Shown piece by piece: positions 1-8,904 of a stretch of DNA of 64,000 nucleotides. A program made the translations under genes and the position numbers. Position 1 is the stretch's first letter, and each line of letters begins with the position of its first letter. The notes beneath the pieces are model-generated. The model was not told the DNA's origin, did no database searches, and saw only the letters and a list, made by a program, of their open reading frames with translations. Source of the stretch: JAGRKR01 sp041397725. Its GTDB lineage: Bacteria; Pseudomonadota; Alphaproteobacteria; Rhizobiales; Hyphomicrobiaceae. Where the stretch lies: positions 1-64,000 of the forward strand of contig JAWKVZ010000006.1 of NCBI GenBank assembly GCA_041397725.1, given 5' to 3'.

Positions 1-127
1 CCGTACCTCTGGGTAGGTTCCCACGCGTTACTCACCCGTCTGCCACTCCCCTTGCGGGGCGTTCGACTTGCATGTGTTAGGCCTGCCGCCAGCGTTCGTT
101 CTGAGCCAGGATCAAACTCTCAGGTTG
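1..127 (-). rRNA. rrs: 16S ribosomal RNA, 5' end (partial)
   Basis: Read leftwards, the sequence has the universal 16S start AGAGTTTGATCCTGGCTC followed by the usual helix with ACACATGCAAGTCGA and the CGGGTGAGTAACGCGTGGGA segment. Only about the first 127 nucleotides lie in the window; the rest of the gene and operon continues beyond position 1. The mature 5' end at about 127 is set by alignment with the E. coli 16S start. The short helix CGCCCCGCAAGGGGAG is of the type seen in Rhizobiales. Confidence 0.97.
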
Positions 128-346
128 AAAGAGTTCGATTTCTGGTTAATCTGAAGTGAGCGAATCACTTCAGTTCCTCACTGCGTAACGGGTCCCATTC
201 ACACACCGACACCCGAGCCTCTCGGCAGCGAGCATCGATTGGTGATGGTAGAAACGCAGATTTGGCCAGAGTCTCTTTCGATCCGCGATTACTCGCGGAA
301 CGGCGCGACTCCGCCGCCTGCGTTTCCCTTTCTTCGATCTACATTT

Positions 347-355
347 TCAAAGAGC
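347..355 (-). promoter_or_regulatory. boxA-like antitermination element in rRNA leader
   Basis: On the minus strand the leader reads GGCTCTTTGAAAAT about 220 nt upstream of the 16S start. GCTCTTTGA is the boxA-like sequence found in rRNA leaders, where the NusB/S10 antitermination complex binds. Assigned from the motif and its position only. Confidence 0.6.
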
Positions 356-515
356 CGTAGCACGACCAGAGCGCAAACCGACCAGCAGGTCAGCGTTAGC
401 CGCCTGCCAACAAAACGAGACCACTATCCGAGCTCACCCGGAGAGAGCCTCATTTGGTTCGATTGATTGCCGCCCAGTGGCCGCGGAGGACAGTACGTCG
501 TCCTCGCGAGGTTTG

Positions 516-544
516 AATTAATACCATCTTGCCCGCCGTGTCAA
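516..544 (-). promoter_or_regulatory. Putative rRNA operon promoter
   Basis: On the minus strand there is a perfect -35 TTGACA (complement of 539-544) and an AT-rich -10 region TATTAATT (516-523), with a 15-17 nt spacer depending on the -10 register. An A9 run lies just upstream (about 557-565), like an UP element. It is about 390 nt from the 16S start, which leaves a long leader. This is the clearest sigma70-type promoter in the window. Confidence 0.75.
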
Positions 545-921
545 CACCCCCTCGCATTTTTTTTTGGAACATTCGGTCATCCACAGAGTGTGCGGGCGAC
601 CGCCGGTCCCGACGGGCCGCGCAGACATATTGCAGTCAGATTGGCTTGGCAAGAGGGATTCGACACAATCGGAACCGGTATTCGGGCCGCATACCTCTGG
701 CTGGGTCGCGGCGCTGATCGGGGCGCCGCGCTCGGCAGGGCATGTGATGGGGGCCGTCATGCGACCGCTCGCCTCGCGAGCCCGGCGACGGACGGCGTTC
801 CCGCGGCGGCCTCGATTGAGGTAGAGTTGGTGAATCGGGACCACGGATGATCGGGACGGTCCCGATCCGACCGAGGTGCCTCTGCGTCGAGACGCCGTGA
901 GGAACGGGGGATACGGGGATC
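545..921. other. Intergenic region between rrn promoter and M23 peptidase gene
   Basis: No convincing gene is seen here. Open frames on both strands lack a ribosome binding site and recognisable protein features. The region must carry the promoter of the rightward M23 peptidase gene, but no clear -35/-10 pair is evident. Confidence 0.5.
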
Positions 922-2946
922 GTGATCGCGAGACGTCACCGTACGCGCATGCGTCAGACACGGGCGCTGGTGCCGACTGCCACGCACCGGCAGGCGCCGA
1001 CCGTGTTCCTGGCGCGCACCAACGGCGCGCTCGTCGACGCATATACGGGCGAGCCGCGGCGCACGAGCCATCATCGCTTCCGCTGGCTGTTGAGCACGTG
1101 CCTGGCCGCCATCGTCGGCGCGATCGCTTTCGGCGTGGTCATCTACGGGTTCTCCGACGCGCCGGAATCGCGCCAGGGCCTGCTCCCGAGCCTGCGCGAG
1201 ATCTCGAGCCGCTCGCTTCGCCCGGCAGCACCACCGAAGCCGGCCGCCGGCACCATGAAATGGGCCCTCGCCAAGCAAGACCGGCTGCAGATGGCCAGCG
1301 CGTCCCAGATCGTCAAACACATCATCCGTGATCGCATCCCCCACCGGCGCGGCACACGCGAATACATCCAGATCAAGCCCTATGCGCGGATCGTCGGAAA
1401 GCTCCCGACCGTGCCGGCGGCGGGTGCCGATCAGATCCCGCCCTTCAATCCGTTCAAGCTCTATCCCAACCCCGCACCGACCAAGACCAGCCGGCGGAGG
1501 GACAGCGATTCCGAGGTCAGCCATGTCACCACGAAGGTGGTGGAGCTGCTCGGCGGCTTTCTGCCGGTCGAGGACGGACAGACCCTCGACAGCGAGGCGC
1601 TGCTGATGGTGGTGAGCCGCGCCATCGAGCCGACCGAGCGCGCGCGCTCATTGCGCCCGAGCTTCCAGCCGGCGGGCGCGCCACAGCTCCCCGAGGCCGT
1701 CACTCCCGAGCTTGCGAAGGCGCAACCGCCCAACACGACGGTCCTGCGCAAGACCTCCGCCGACGCCGACGACGACCCCGAGGAAGGGCTGCAGACCCAG
1801 ACGGTCAAATCCCAACGCGGTGACACCCTGCTCGCCATCCTGCGGCGCTCGGGTATCGCCGGCTGGCAGGCGCGCCAGGTCGTCGAGGTGGCCAAGACGG
1901 TGTTCCCCGACAGCGCGCTGACGGCCGGACATGAAATCCGCCTCGGTCTGGTGCCCTCCCTGTCCGATTCCAACCTCATGGAGCCGGTCAAGATCGCGAT
2001 CTATGACCCGGCCAAGCAGCATCGCGTCACCGTGCAGCGCACCGCCTCGGGCGAGTATGTGGCCCGCACCACGACCACCGAGCGCTCGGGCGCATCCCCG
2101 GCCGAAACCGAGCTCGGCCAACGCGCCAGCCTCTACATCAGCCTCTATCAGACGGCTCTGATGCAGGGCGTGCCGCACGAAACGGTCATGCAGATCCTGC
2201 GCATCCACGCCTACGAGACGGATTTCCGTCGTCGCACGCGGGCGGGCGATTCCCTCGAGCTGTTCTTCGATCTCAAGGACGACGAGAAGGGCGCCGACAG
2301 CCCGCCGGGCGAGCTGCTCTACACGGCCATCAGCACGGAAGGCGAGACGCGGCGCTATTATCGGTTCCGCACCCCCGACGGCGTCGTCGACTACTACGAC
2401 GAGCAGGGCCAGAACGCGCGCAAGTTCCTCCTGCGCAAGCCGGTCGTTGGCGATATCGCGCGACTGACCTCGGGCTACGGCGTGCGCATGCACCCCCTGC
2501 TCGGCCAGCGACGGATGCATACCGGCATCGACTGGGCCGCCCCCCACGGCACACCGATCATGGCGGCCGGCGCCGGCATTATCGAAGAGTCCGGCCGCAA
2601 GTCCGGCTACGGCAATTACATCCGCATACGTCACGCGAACGGCTACAAGACCACCTACGCCCACATGCAGCGGATCGCCCGGGGCATGGACATCGGGACG
2701 CGCGTCCGCCAGCGCCAGATCATCGGCTACGTCGGCTCGACGGGCCTGTCCTCCGGCGCACATCTGCACTTCGAGATCCTGGTCAACAACAGCTTCGTTG
2801 ACCCCCTGCGCATCCACGTGCCGAAGGAGCGCAAGCTCGCCGGCAAGGCCCTCGCCGATTTCCAGCGGGAGCGCGCGCGCATCGACGAGCTGATGCGCCG
2901 CACGCCAGACTACACGCGCGTCACGCAGGCGAGCGCCACCCGCTAG
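922..2946 (+). CDS. M23 family metallopeptidase (peptidoglycan endopeptidase), membrane-anchored
   Basis: Predicted zinc endopeptidase cutting peptidoglycan cross-links in the periplasm, as LytM/MepM family members do. It has about 674 residues. A short cytoplasmic N-terminus is followed by one membrane segment near residues 55-77, a long low-complexity linker, an OapA/LysM-like segment (QRGDTLLAILRRSGI), and a C-terminal M23 domain with the zinc ligands in MHTGIDWAAPHGTPI and the second motif HLHFEI. The GTG start at 922 follows a G-rich stretch; an in-frame ATG at 949 is an alternative. It is divergent from the rRNA operon and convergent with glpK. Family assignment is secure; the exact substrate and cell-cycle role are not readable. 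Confidence 0.92.
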   Translation: MIARRHRTRMRQTRALVPTATHRQAPTVFLARTNGALVDAYTGEPRRTSHHRFRWLLSTCLAAIVGAIAFGVVIYGFSDAPESRQGLLPSLREISSRSLRPAAPPKPAAGTMKWALAKQDRLQMASASQIVKHIIRDRIPHRRGTREYIQIKPYARIVGKLPTVPAAGADQIPPFNPFKLYPNPAPTKTSRRRDSDSEVSHVTTKVVELLGGFLPVEDGQTLDSEALLMVVSRAIEPTERARSLRPSFQPAGAPQLPEAVTPELAKAQPPNTTVLRKTSADADDDPEEGLQTQTVKSQRGDTLLAILRRSGIAGWQARQVVEVAKTVFPDSALTAGHEIRLGLVPSLSDSNLMEPVKIAIYDPAKQHRVTVQRTASGEYVARTTTTERSGASPAETELGQRASLYISLYQTALMQGVPHETVMQILRIHAYETDFRRRTRAGDSLELFFDLKDDEKGADSPPGELLYTAISTEGETRRYYRFRTPDGVVDYYDEQGQNARKFLLRKPVVGDIARLTSGYGVRMHPLLGQRRMHTGIDWAAPHGTPIMAAGAGIIEESGRKSGYGNYIRIRHANGYKTTYAHMQRIARGMDIGTRVRQRQIIGYVGSTGLSSGAHLHFEILVNNSFVDPLRIHVPKERKLAGKALADFQRERARIDELMRRTPDYTRVTQASATR

Positions 2947-3039
2947 CCGCGAGCTGGGCACGCCCGTGCCGAACCGGCTGCCGCGAGCCGCTGACGGCAT
3001 GCATCGCCGAAAACGATCATAATGGCAGGGGCGCTCGCC

Positions 3040-4539
3040 TCAGGCCTCGTGGCGGATCAGGCGCGATACAGCATCCCGCCAGGCCGCATAGCGTCGCGCG
3101 CGCTCGTCCCCGGCCATGGTCGGCGTGAACCGCCGCTCCGCGCGCCACGCCGCGAGATAGGCGTCGATGTCCGGCCAGACACCCGCCGCGCGCCCGGCGA
3201 GCCAGGCGGCTCCGAGGGCCGTCGTTTCGAGCACGGCCGGTCGCTCGACCGGGGCCGCCAGCATGTCCGCCAGAAACTGCATGGTCCAGTTGCTGGCAAC
3301 CATGCCGCCATCGACGCGCAGGACGGTCTCGGCCGCGCCGAGCCCCGGCCAATCCTGATGCATCGCCTCGATCAGGTCGCGCGTCTGATAGGCGACGGAC
3401 TCGAGCGTCGCACGCGCCAGCTCTGCGCGTCCCGCCCCCCGTGTCAGCCCGAACAGAGCCCCACGCACGTCCGGCTCCCAGTATGGCGCCCCCAGGCCGA
3501 CGAATGCGGGCACCAGAACCACTTCGGAGTGTGGATCGGCGGCAGCGGCCAGCCCTTCCGTCTCCGCCGCGCTGGCAATGATGCCGAGGCCATCGCGCAG
3601 CCACTGCACGGCCGCGCCAGCCACGAAGATCGCCCCCTCCAGCGCGTAGGTCCGCCGGCCGCCGAGCTGATAGGCCACGGTGGTGAGGAGCCGGTTCTGC
3701 GAACGGACGAGCTCGGCTCCCGTGTTGAGGATGGCAAAGCAGCCGGTTCCATAGGTCGATTTCATCATGCCCGGCTTGAAGCAGGCCTGACCGATGGCCG
3801 CCGCCTGCTGATCGCCGGCAATGCCGCGTACGGCAATGGCCTCCCCGAGAAGGCTCGCGTCCGTGACGCCGAAATCACCGGAGGAATCCCTGACCTGCGG
3901 CAACAGGCTGCGGGGCACGCGAAACATCTCGAGCAGGTGGTCGTCCCAGTCCCCACGCGCAATATCGTAGAGCAGTGTGCGCGAGGCATTGGTGGCGTCC
4001 GTGGCGTGAACCTTGCCGCCGGTCAGGCGCCAGAGCAGGAACGTGTCGACCGTGCCGAACGCAAGCTCGCCGCGCTCGGCCGCCGCTCGCGCGCCCGTCA
4101 CGTTGTCCAGCAACCAGGCGATCTTGGTGGCGGAGAAATAGGGATCGAGCAGCAATCCCGTCCGCGCCGTGACCTCGGCCTCGTGGCCGCCATCCTTGAG
4201 CGTGCGGCAGGCGTCGCTGGTGCGCCGGTCCTGCCAGACGATGGCCCGGTGGATGGGGCGACCCGTCGAGCGTTCCCAGACGAGCGTCGTCTCGCGCTGG
4301 TTGGTGATGCCGATCGCGGCGATCCGCCGACCGTCCCGCTGGGCGTCCGCGATCACCTCACGGCACGTCGCGAGCGTCGTCTCCCACAGATCCTCCGGGT
4401 CGTGCTCGACCTCGCCCGGCCGCGGGAAATGCTGCGGGAACTCCCGCTGCGCCACGGCCACGACCTTCTGCCCGGCATCGAGCAGGAGCGCCCGGCTCGA
4501 GGTCGTGCCCTGGTCAATGGCCAGGATGAGATCGGTCAC
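3040..4539 (-). CDS. glpK: Glycerol kinase
   Basis: Phosphorylates glycerol to sn-glycerol 3-phosphate with ATP in the cytoplasm. At 499 residues it has the usual FGGY-kinase length. The N-terminal phosphate-binding motif AIDQGTTSSRALLLD, the central TYGTGCFAILNTG and the C-terminal FVGLGAPYWEPDVRGALFGLTRG region are typical. It lies 27 nt downstream of the 3-hydroxyacyl-CoA dehydrogenase gene and is probably the last gene of a three-gene leftward operon. No glpF, glpD or glpR is in the window, so a glycerol kinase beside a ThDP enzyme and a dehydrogenase is an unusual setting. A related FGGY specificity cannot be excluded, but the motifs fit GlpK best. Confidence 0.93.
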   Translation of the reverse strand: MTDLILAIDQGTTSSRALLLDAGQKVVAVAQREFPQHFPRPGEVEHDPEDLWETTLATCREVIADAQRDGRRIAAIGITNQRETTLVWERSTGRPIHRAIVWQDRRTSDACRTLKDGGHEAEVTARTGLLLDPYFSATKIAWLLDNVTGARAAAERGELAFGTVDTFLLWRLTGGKVHATDATNASRTLLYDIARGDWDDHLLEMFRVPRSLLPQVRDSSGDFGVTDASLLGEAIAVRGIAGDQQAAAIGQACFKPGMMKSTYGTGCFAILNTGAELVRSQNRLLTTVAYQLGGRRTYALEGAIFVAGAAVQWLRDGLGIIASAAETEGLAAAADPHSEVVLVPAFVGLGAPYWEPDVRGALFGLTRGAGRAELARATLESVAYQTRDLIEAMHQDWPGLGAAETVLRVDGGMVASNWTMQFLADMLAAPVERPAVLETTALGAAWLAGRAAGVWPDIDAYLAAWRAERRFTPTMAGDERARRYAAWRDAVSRLIRHEA

Positions 4540-4566
4540 GCAGTCCTCCCTGCCACAGCGAATGGA

Positions 4567-5520
4567 TCAGGCCTTGCGCCCTTCGAGTTGTGCGAGCACC
4601 TGCTTCAGTTTCAGCAATTTGCGGTCGCGCTCGGCGAACAGCTCCGCCGGGGATCTGCCGCCGTAGTCGTAGAAGCCGGCGCCGGCCATCACGCCCGTGC
4701 GCCCCGCTGCGACCAGGCGATCGAGCGTCGGGCTCTGCCGGCGCGGCTCCGGTGGCTTGTAGGGCCGATGCGCCAGCGAGCGGCGCGCCATGTCGAGGCC
4801 GGTGTAGTCCATCTTCATGACGTGCCCCAGCGTCGCGAGGCGCGTGGCGAGCCCATGTATGATCGATCTGTCGATGTCCTCGGCGGTGACCAGCCCCTCG
4901 TCGAGAAGATGGTAGACCTCGAGCCCGATGGCCGCCTGCAGGCGGTTGGCGATATAGCCGGCGAGAAAAGATTTAAAGACGACGGGCACCTTGCCGAGCC
5001 CTTCGTAGAAGGCGGAAACGCCCGCCACGATCTCCGGCCGCGTTCTCGGCCCCGGCGCGATATCGACGAGATCGAGGATGTAGGGCGGCGTGTACCAGTG
5101 CGCGATCAGCACACGCTCCTGGCGGCTATCCGGCACCAGGGGAAAGACGTCGAGATGTGACGTGTTCGAGGCGATCACAGCATCGGGCCGGGCGCAACGG
5201 TCGAGGCGCGCGAACACCTCCCGCTTGATGTCCGGGTCCTCGAAAACCGCCTCGACGACAAGGTCGGCGGCGGCGGCGGCCTCCGCCAGATCCGGAGTGC
5301 AGACGATGCGCGCCACCGCCGCATCGCGCTCGGCCGCCGTCACGGCGCCGGCATCGACAAGCGTCGCCAGCGCCGCCTCAACGAGCGCGGGCGCCTTGGC
5401 CAGCGCAGCGGCGTCGACGTCCTGCAGGCGGACGTTGCAACCGCCCAGCGCGTGCACCAGCGCGAGGGCGTGTCCCATGGTTCCAGCGCCGATGACGGCG
5501 ACATCGGTGAATTTCGTCAT
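4567..5520 (-). CDS. 3-hydroxyacyl-CoA dehydrogenase family protein
   Basis: NAD-dependent dehydrogenase of the 3-hydroxyacyl-CoA / L-carnitine dehydrogenase family, 317 residues and without a hydratase domain. The N-terminal Rossmann motif is VIGAGTMGHALA (residues 9-20). The middle holds SNTSHLDVFPL and IAHWYTPPYILDLVDIAPG, where the fatty-acid enzymes have HFFNP; this variant is seen in carnitine- or gulonate-type relatives. The ATG at 5520 overlaps the stop of the upstream ThDP-enzyme gene (ATGA), implying translational coupling. A frame open five codons further upstream was not used for that reason. The substrate is unknown. Confidence 0.87.
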   Translation of the reverse strand: MTKFTDVAVIGAGTMGHALALVHALGGCNVRLQDVDAAALAKAPALVEAALATLVDAGAVTAAERDAAVARIVCTPDLAEAAAAADLVVEAVFEDPDIKREVFARLDRCARPDAVIASNTSHLDVFPLVPDSRQERVLIAHWYTPPYILDLVDIAPGPRTRPEIVAGVSAFYEGLGKVPVVFKSFLAGYIANRLQAAIGLEVYHLLDEGLVTAEDIDRSIIHGLATRLATLGHVMKMDYTGLDMARRSLAHRPYKPPEPRRQSPTLDRLVAAGRTGVMAGAGFYDYGGRSPAELFAERDRKLLKLKQVLAQLEGRKA

Positions 5521-7205
5521 GCAGGTGGGCTCCATGGCTCGGGGGCGCGGACGAGAGGATCGGTAACGACATCGACGACGACCGGCCCGCCATGACTCAG
5601 CGCCCGGCGCAGCGCCGGCGCGATCTCGTCCGGGCTCTCGACGCGAATGCCTTCGACGCCGAAGGCGCGCGCGACGGCGGCAAAATCGGTGGGTCCGAAC
5701 GTGATGGTCTCATCGGCGTTGCCGCCGCTCGGCTCGTAGAGCTTGCGGACCTTGACGATGCCCTGCGCGAAGGCCGAGTTGTTGTTGACGACGGTTACGA
5801 CGGCGAGCCCACGCCGGCGCGCGGTCTCGAGCTCACTCAGGTGATAGTAGAAACCGCCATCGCCCGTGAAACAGACAACCGGGCGATCGCCCGCACCGCA
5901 TTTGGCGCCGAGCGAAGCCGGGAACGCCCAGCCGAGCGAGCCGGCCGCCCTCAGATAGGTCTGCGTCGCATGGGGCAGATCGATCAGCGTACCCGTCCAG
6001 ATGCCGGAATAGCCCGTATCAGAGACCAGCACGCCATCCTCGGGCAGCGCCTGGGTGATCTCGTGGCAGAGCCGCTCGACGCGGATCGCGCGCGCGCCCG
6101 AGCGCAGGTGAGGCTCCATCTCGGCGCGCCAGCGTCTGACCTGACCGGCGGCGGCCTCGGACCAGTCTGTGCCGCCACGCCGCCCGTCAATCGCCTCGAC
6201 CAGAGCCTCGACCGCGCGTCGGGGATCGCCGAGAACGCCGATGACGCCAGCATAGTTGCGGCCGATCTCGGCGCCGTCGATGTCGATCTGCACGATCGGC
6301 GTACCCGGACGGGGCACGGTCCAGTTGTTGGTCACCTGATCGCCGGTGTGGCAGCCGACGTAGACCACGAGATCCGCCTCATGCACGATCCGGTTCGCCG
6401 GCGGCGCGGAATAGGTGCCGACGACGCCGACATAGAGCGGGTGCGTGGTGGGAACGATGCCACGGCCGCCGAGCGAGCTCGCGATAGGGATGGCGCAGCG
6501 CTCGGCCAGCGCCCGGACCGCGGCCTGAGCGCCCGACTGCATCCCGCCCGTGCCGACGACGATGACCGGGCGCCGGGACAAGGCGAGCGCACGGGCCGCA
6601 GCCTCGATCTCACGCGGATCGGGCGCGGGGCGAGCGCGAGCGGGATCGCCGAGCGACGCCACCGGGAGCTCCGGCGCAGACAGCACGGCATCCTCGATAA
6701 GCTCGCCGAGAAGACCGTTGATGTCGAGATGGGCCGGCCGGGGCGTTCCGGTCGTCGCCTCACGGAGCGCCTGGGCGAAGAGGATCGGCAGCTCGTCCCC
6801 GACCTCGACCTCGGCATGGAATTTCGTCACCGGAGCGAACAGCGGAGCGTGATCCAGCTCCTGATATGCGTTGCGGTGGCGGTAGAGGGGCGGCTTGCGT
6901 CCCGTCAGCGCTACGACGGGCGAGCGGTGCAGATAGGCGTCCTGCAAGGCTGCCGCGAGGTTCGCCGCACCGACCGACTGCGCCATGCAGACAGCGGCGC
7001 GCCCGCTGATCCGGGCGTAGCCGTCGGCCATGTAGGCGACGGACTTCTCCGAGTGGGCGAGCACGCGCGCAACCCCCACCTGCTCCAGCTCCAGGAGTGT
7101 CTTGCGCAAGACCGCATCGATGAAAAAGACGTGCCCGATGCCGACCGCCTTGATGGCCTCGGCCAAATAGCGCGCACCCGTTATCGCATTGCCTGCGTGT
7201 CCCAA
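5517..7205 (-). CDS. Thiamine diphosphate-dependent enzyme, acetolactate synthase-like
   Basis: ThDP enzyme of the acetolactate synthase / oxalyl-CoA decarboxylase superfamily. The N-terminal Pyr domain carries the catalytic Glu in LAHSEKSVAYMADGYARI. A central DHS-like domain follows, then a C-terminal PP domain with GDGGFYYHLSELETA...NNNSAF, the magnesium/diphosphate motif. I favour the TTG start at 7205, eight nucleotides after GGGGG and matching the usual domain start; an upstream frame to 7298 adds residues with no family likeness. It is translationally coupled to the 3-hydroxyacyl-CoA dehydrogenase gene. The substrate (2-oxoacid, acyl-CoA or sulfo-compound) cannot be told from motifs. 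Confidence 0.85.
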   Translation of the reverse strand: MGHAGNAITGARYLAEAIKAVGIGHVFFIDAVLRKTLLELEQVGVARVLAHSEKSVAYMADGYARISGRAAVCMAQSVGAANLAAALQDAYLHRSPVVALTGRKPPLYRHRNAYQELDHAPLFAPVTKFHAEVEVGDELPILFAQALREATTGTPRPAHLDINGLLGELIEDAVLSAPELPVASLGDPARARPAPDPREIEAAARALALSRRPVIVVGTGGMQSGAQAAVRALAERCAIPIASSLGGRGIVPTTHPLYVGVVGTYSAPPANRIVHEADLVVYVGCHTGDQVTNNWTVPRPGTPIVQIDIDGAEIGRNYAGVIGVLGDPRRAVEALVEAIDGRRGGTDWSEAAAGQVRRWRAEMEPHLRSGARAIRVERLCHEITQALPEDGVLVSDTGYSGIWTGTLIDLPHATQTYLRAAGSLGWAFPASLGAKCGAGDRPVVCFTGDGGFYYHLSELETARRRGLAVVTVVNNNSAFAQGIVKVRKLYEPSGGNADETITFGPTDFAAVARAFGVEGIRVESPDEIAPALRRALSHGGPVVVDVVTDPLVRAPEPWSPPA

Positions 7206-7279
7206 GTTCCAGCCCCCGATCCAGCCGGCCAACTCCACCGCATTACGAGCGGCATAAAGACATCTCAACGCGTTACGCT

Positions 7280-7291
7280 TTGACGGGTCAA
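7280..7291. promoter_or_regulatory. Inverted repeat, possible operator in divergent promoter region
   Basis: TTGAC-GG-GTCAA lies in the 175-nt divergent region between the ThDP-enzyme operon and the tctCBA genes. Its position suits a local regulator acting on both directions, but no regulator gene is adjacent and a 5-bp arm can occur by chance. Confidence 0.3.
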
Positions 7292-7380
7292 GTCGCAAAC
7301 GCTAACGTGCCGCCTTCGTAGAAGGATAGCCGGATGACGCCCGAGGGGCTGAACGACCGGTTCTCGTGAGGGAGGAAATG

Positions 7381-8352
7381 ATGACATTCTCGCGTCGCCG
7401 CGGGCTCGCGGCAGGCTTGGTGCTGGGCGCCGCTGCGCTGTTCTCGTCCATCTCACCGCAGGCTGCCCGTGCGGCCTACCCCGAAAAGCCCGTGACGGTC
7501 ATCGTTGCCTGGGGCGCAGGTGGCGCCACCGACCTCGTGACACGCGCCCTGCAGGCGACTCTCGCCAAGAAACTCGGCACCGACATCGTCATCAAGAACG
7601 TTCCCGGCGCCGCCGGCACGATCGGTACGGCAGAGGTCGCCAAGTCCAAGCCCGACGGCTACACGATCCTGATCACGCCCGCCGGCCCGCTGACGACGCA
7701 GCCGCACCGCAACAAGCTGCCCTATGACCTGCCGTCGTTCGCAGGCGTCGGACGCATCGCCGTCACGCCGATGCTGATGATGGTCACCAAGAAGTCGAAG
7801 TTCAAAACGCTGGCGGACATCATCAAGGAAGCGAAAGCCAACCCGGGCAAGGTCAAGTTCTCCTCGACCGGCGCCGGCACGCTGCCGCACATCTCCATCG
7901 TCGCGCTCAACGACATGGCCAAGATCGACACCAAGCACGTTCCCTTCAAGGGATCGGCTGACGTGATGAAGGCCCTGCTCGGCGGCGTCGTCGATGTCTT
8001 CTCCGATCAGGCTCAGCTCGTGCCCAAGTATGATCTGCACGCTGTCGCCTGCTGGTCCGCCAAGCGCCTGCCGGAGTATCCGAGCGTTCCGACCATGAAG
8101 GAGCTCGGCTACGACCTCGTGCTCGAGAACTGGCTCGGCGTATTCGTGCCCAAGGCCACCCCTGCCGCAATCGTCGCCAAGATCGAGAAGGCCGTCGCCG
8201 ACACCGTCAAGGATGCCAAGGTCGTCGAGAGCCTGCAGAAGCTCAAGGTCGTTCCCGCCTACATGACGGCCAAGGAGCTGGACGTCTTCGCGAAGGCCGA
8301 GTACGGGCGCAACCGTGAACTCCTCAAGAAGGCCGGCCTGCTGAAGAAGTAG
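7381..8352 (+). CDS. tctC: Tripartite tricarboxylate transporter substrate-binding protein (TctC/Bug family)
   Basis: Periplasmic binding protein that delivers a carboxylate ligand to the TctA/TctB membrane subunits. It has 323 residues with a cleavable signal peptide at about 1-31 ending near PQAARAAYPEKPV. The early motif VIVAWGAGGATDLVTRALQ and the FSSTGAGTLPHIS region are typical of the Bug fold. The start at 7381 was chosen over GTG 7366 because GGGAGGA (7370-7376) would lie inside the longer frame and is correctly spaced for ATG 7381. It is first in a tctC-tctB-tctA operon. The ligand is unknown. Confidence 0.92.
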   Translation: MTFSRRRGLAAGLVLGAAALFSSISPQAARAAYPEKPVTVIVAWGAGGATDLVTRALQATLAKKLGTDIVIKNVPGAAGTIGTAEVAKSKPDGYTILITPAGPLTTQPHRNKLPYDLPSFAGVGRIAVTPMLMMVTKKSKFKTLADIIKEAKANPGKVKFSSTGAGTLPHISIVALNDMAKIDTKHVPFKGSADVMKALLGGVVDVFSDQAQLVPKYDLHAVACWSAKRLPEYPSVPTMKELGYDLVLENWLGVFVPKATPAAIVAKIEKAVADTVKDAKVVESLQKLKVVPAYMTAKELDVFAKAEYGRNRELLKKAGLLKK

Positions 8353-8370
8353 CTGCCATCGACAAGGCGG

Positions 8371-8400
8371 GCGGGCAGGCGCCAGATATCGCCTGCCCGC
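8371..8400 (+). terminator. Intercistronic hairpin between tctC and tctB
   Basis: An 11-bp perfect stem GCGGGCAGGCG / CGCCTGCCCGC with an 8-nt loop begins 18 nt after the tctC stop and is followed by TTCGTCGTTC, a poor U-tract. It is likely a partial terminator or a 3'-end stabiliser that gives more binding protein than membrane subunits. Confidence 0.65.
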
Positions 8401-8436
8401 TTCGTCGTTCCTGGCCGGGCTTGGAGGAGGCTTACG

Positions 8437-8895
8437 TTGAGCAAGGGCCTGAGAGACGTCCTCTTTTCGCTCGCCATGCTGCTCGCCGCCGGCGCGCTTT
8501 GGCTCGAGATGCAGAAGCCGCAGTATGAAGGCAGCGGGCCGTTCGGGTTCGGGCCGATCTTCTTCCCGCAGATCCTGCTGACGCTCTGGGTCATCCTGGC
8601 CGTCCTCATGCTGATCCGCGCCTTTGCCGTCTGGCGTGAGCCGGCGCCAGACATGGCCTGGTGGGTTTTCATCGGGCTGGCCGTGGCGACGGGGCTCTAC
8701 ATCTATCTGATGGGCCAGATCGGCTTCGCCCTCTCCAGCATCGTATTTCTCGCGGTGGTCATTCCCGCGCTCGGCTACCGGCATCCCATCGTGGTGCCGC
8801 TGGCGGTGGTGCTGTTCCCGCTGATCACCTGGTACGCCTTCGTCTACCTGCTCGGCATCCCGCTACCGACTTCACCCTGGTTCGCCCGTTTTTGA
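8437..8895 (+). CDS. tctB: Tripartite tricarboxylate transporter small membrane subunit TctB
   Basis: Small integral membrane subunit of the TTT carrier, 152 residues with four predicted membrane segments (about 7-25, 42-65, 78-98, and 105-140 as a broad hydrophobic block) and the FGPIFFPQILLTLWVIL region typical of TctB. The TTG start at 8437 is supported by GGAGGAGG (8423-8430) six nucleotides upstream. Nine nucleotides separate it from tctA. Confidence 0.88.
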   Translation: MSKGLRDVLFSLAMLLAAGALWLEMQKPQYEGSGPFGFGPIFFPQILLTLWVILAVLMLIRAFAVWREPAPDMAWWVFIGLAVATGLYIYLMGQIGFALSSIVFLAVVIPALGYRHPIVVPLAVVLFPLITWYAFVYLLGIPLPTSPWFARF

Positions 8896-8904
8896 GACAT
8901 CCCG

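Noticed and set aside
239..1042. Several open frames in the rRNA leader and left intergenic region
   Set aside because: They overlap the rRNA promoter and leader, lack ribosome sites and have Arg-rich non-protein-like sequences.
3022..5160. A 712-codon rightward frame opposite glpK
   Set aside because: Shadow of the high-GC glpK and dehydrogenase genes: low-complexity Arg/Gly/Ala content, no motifs.
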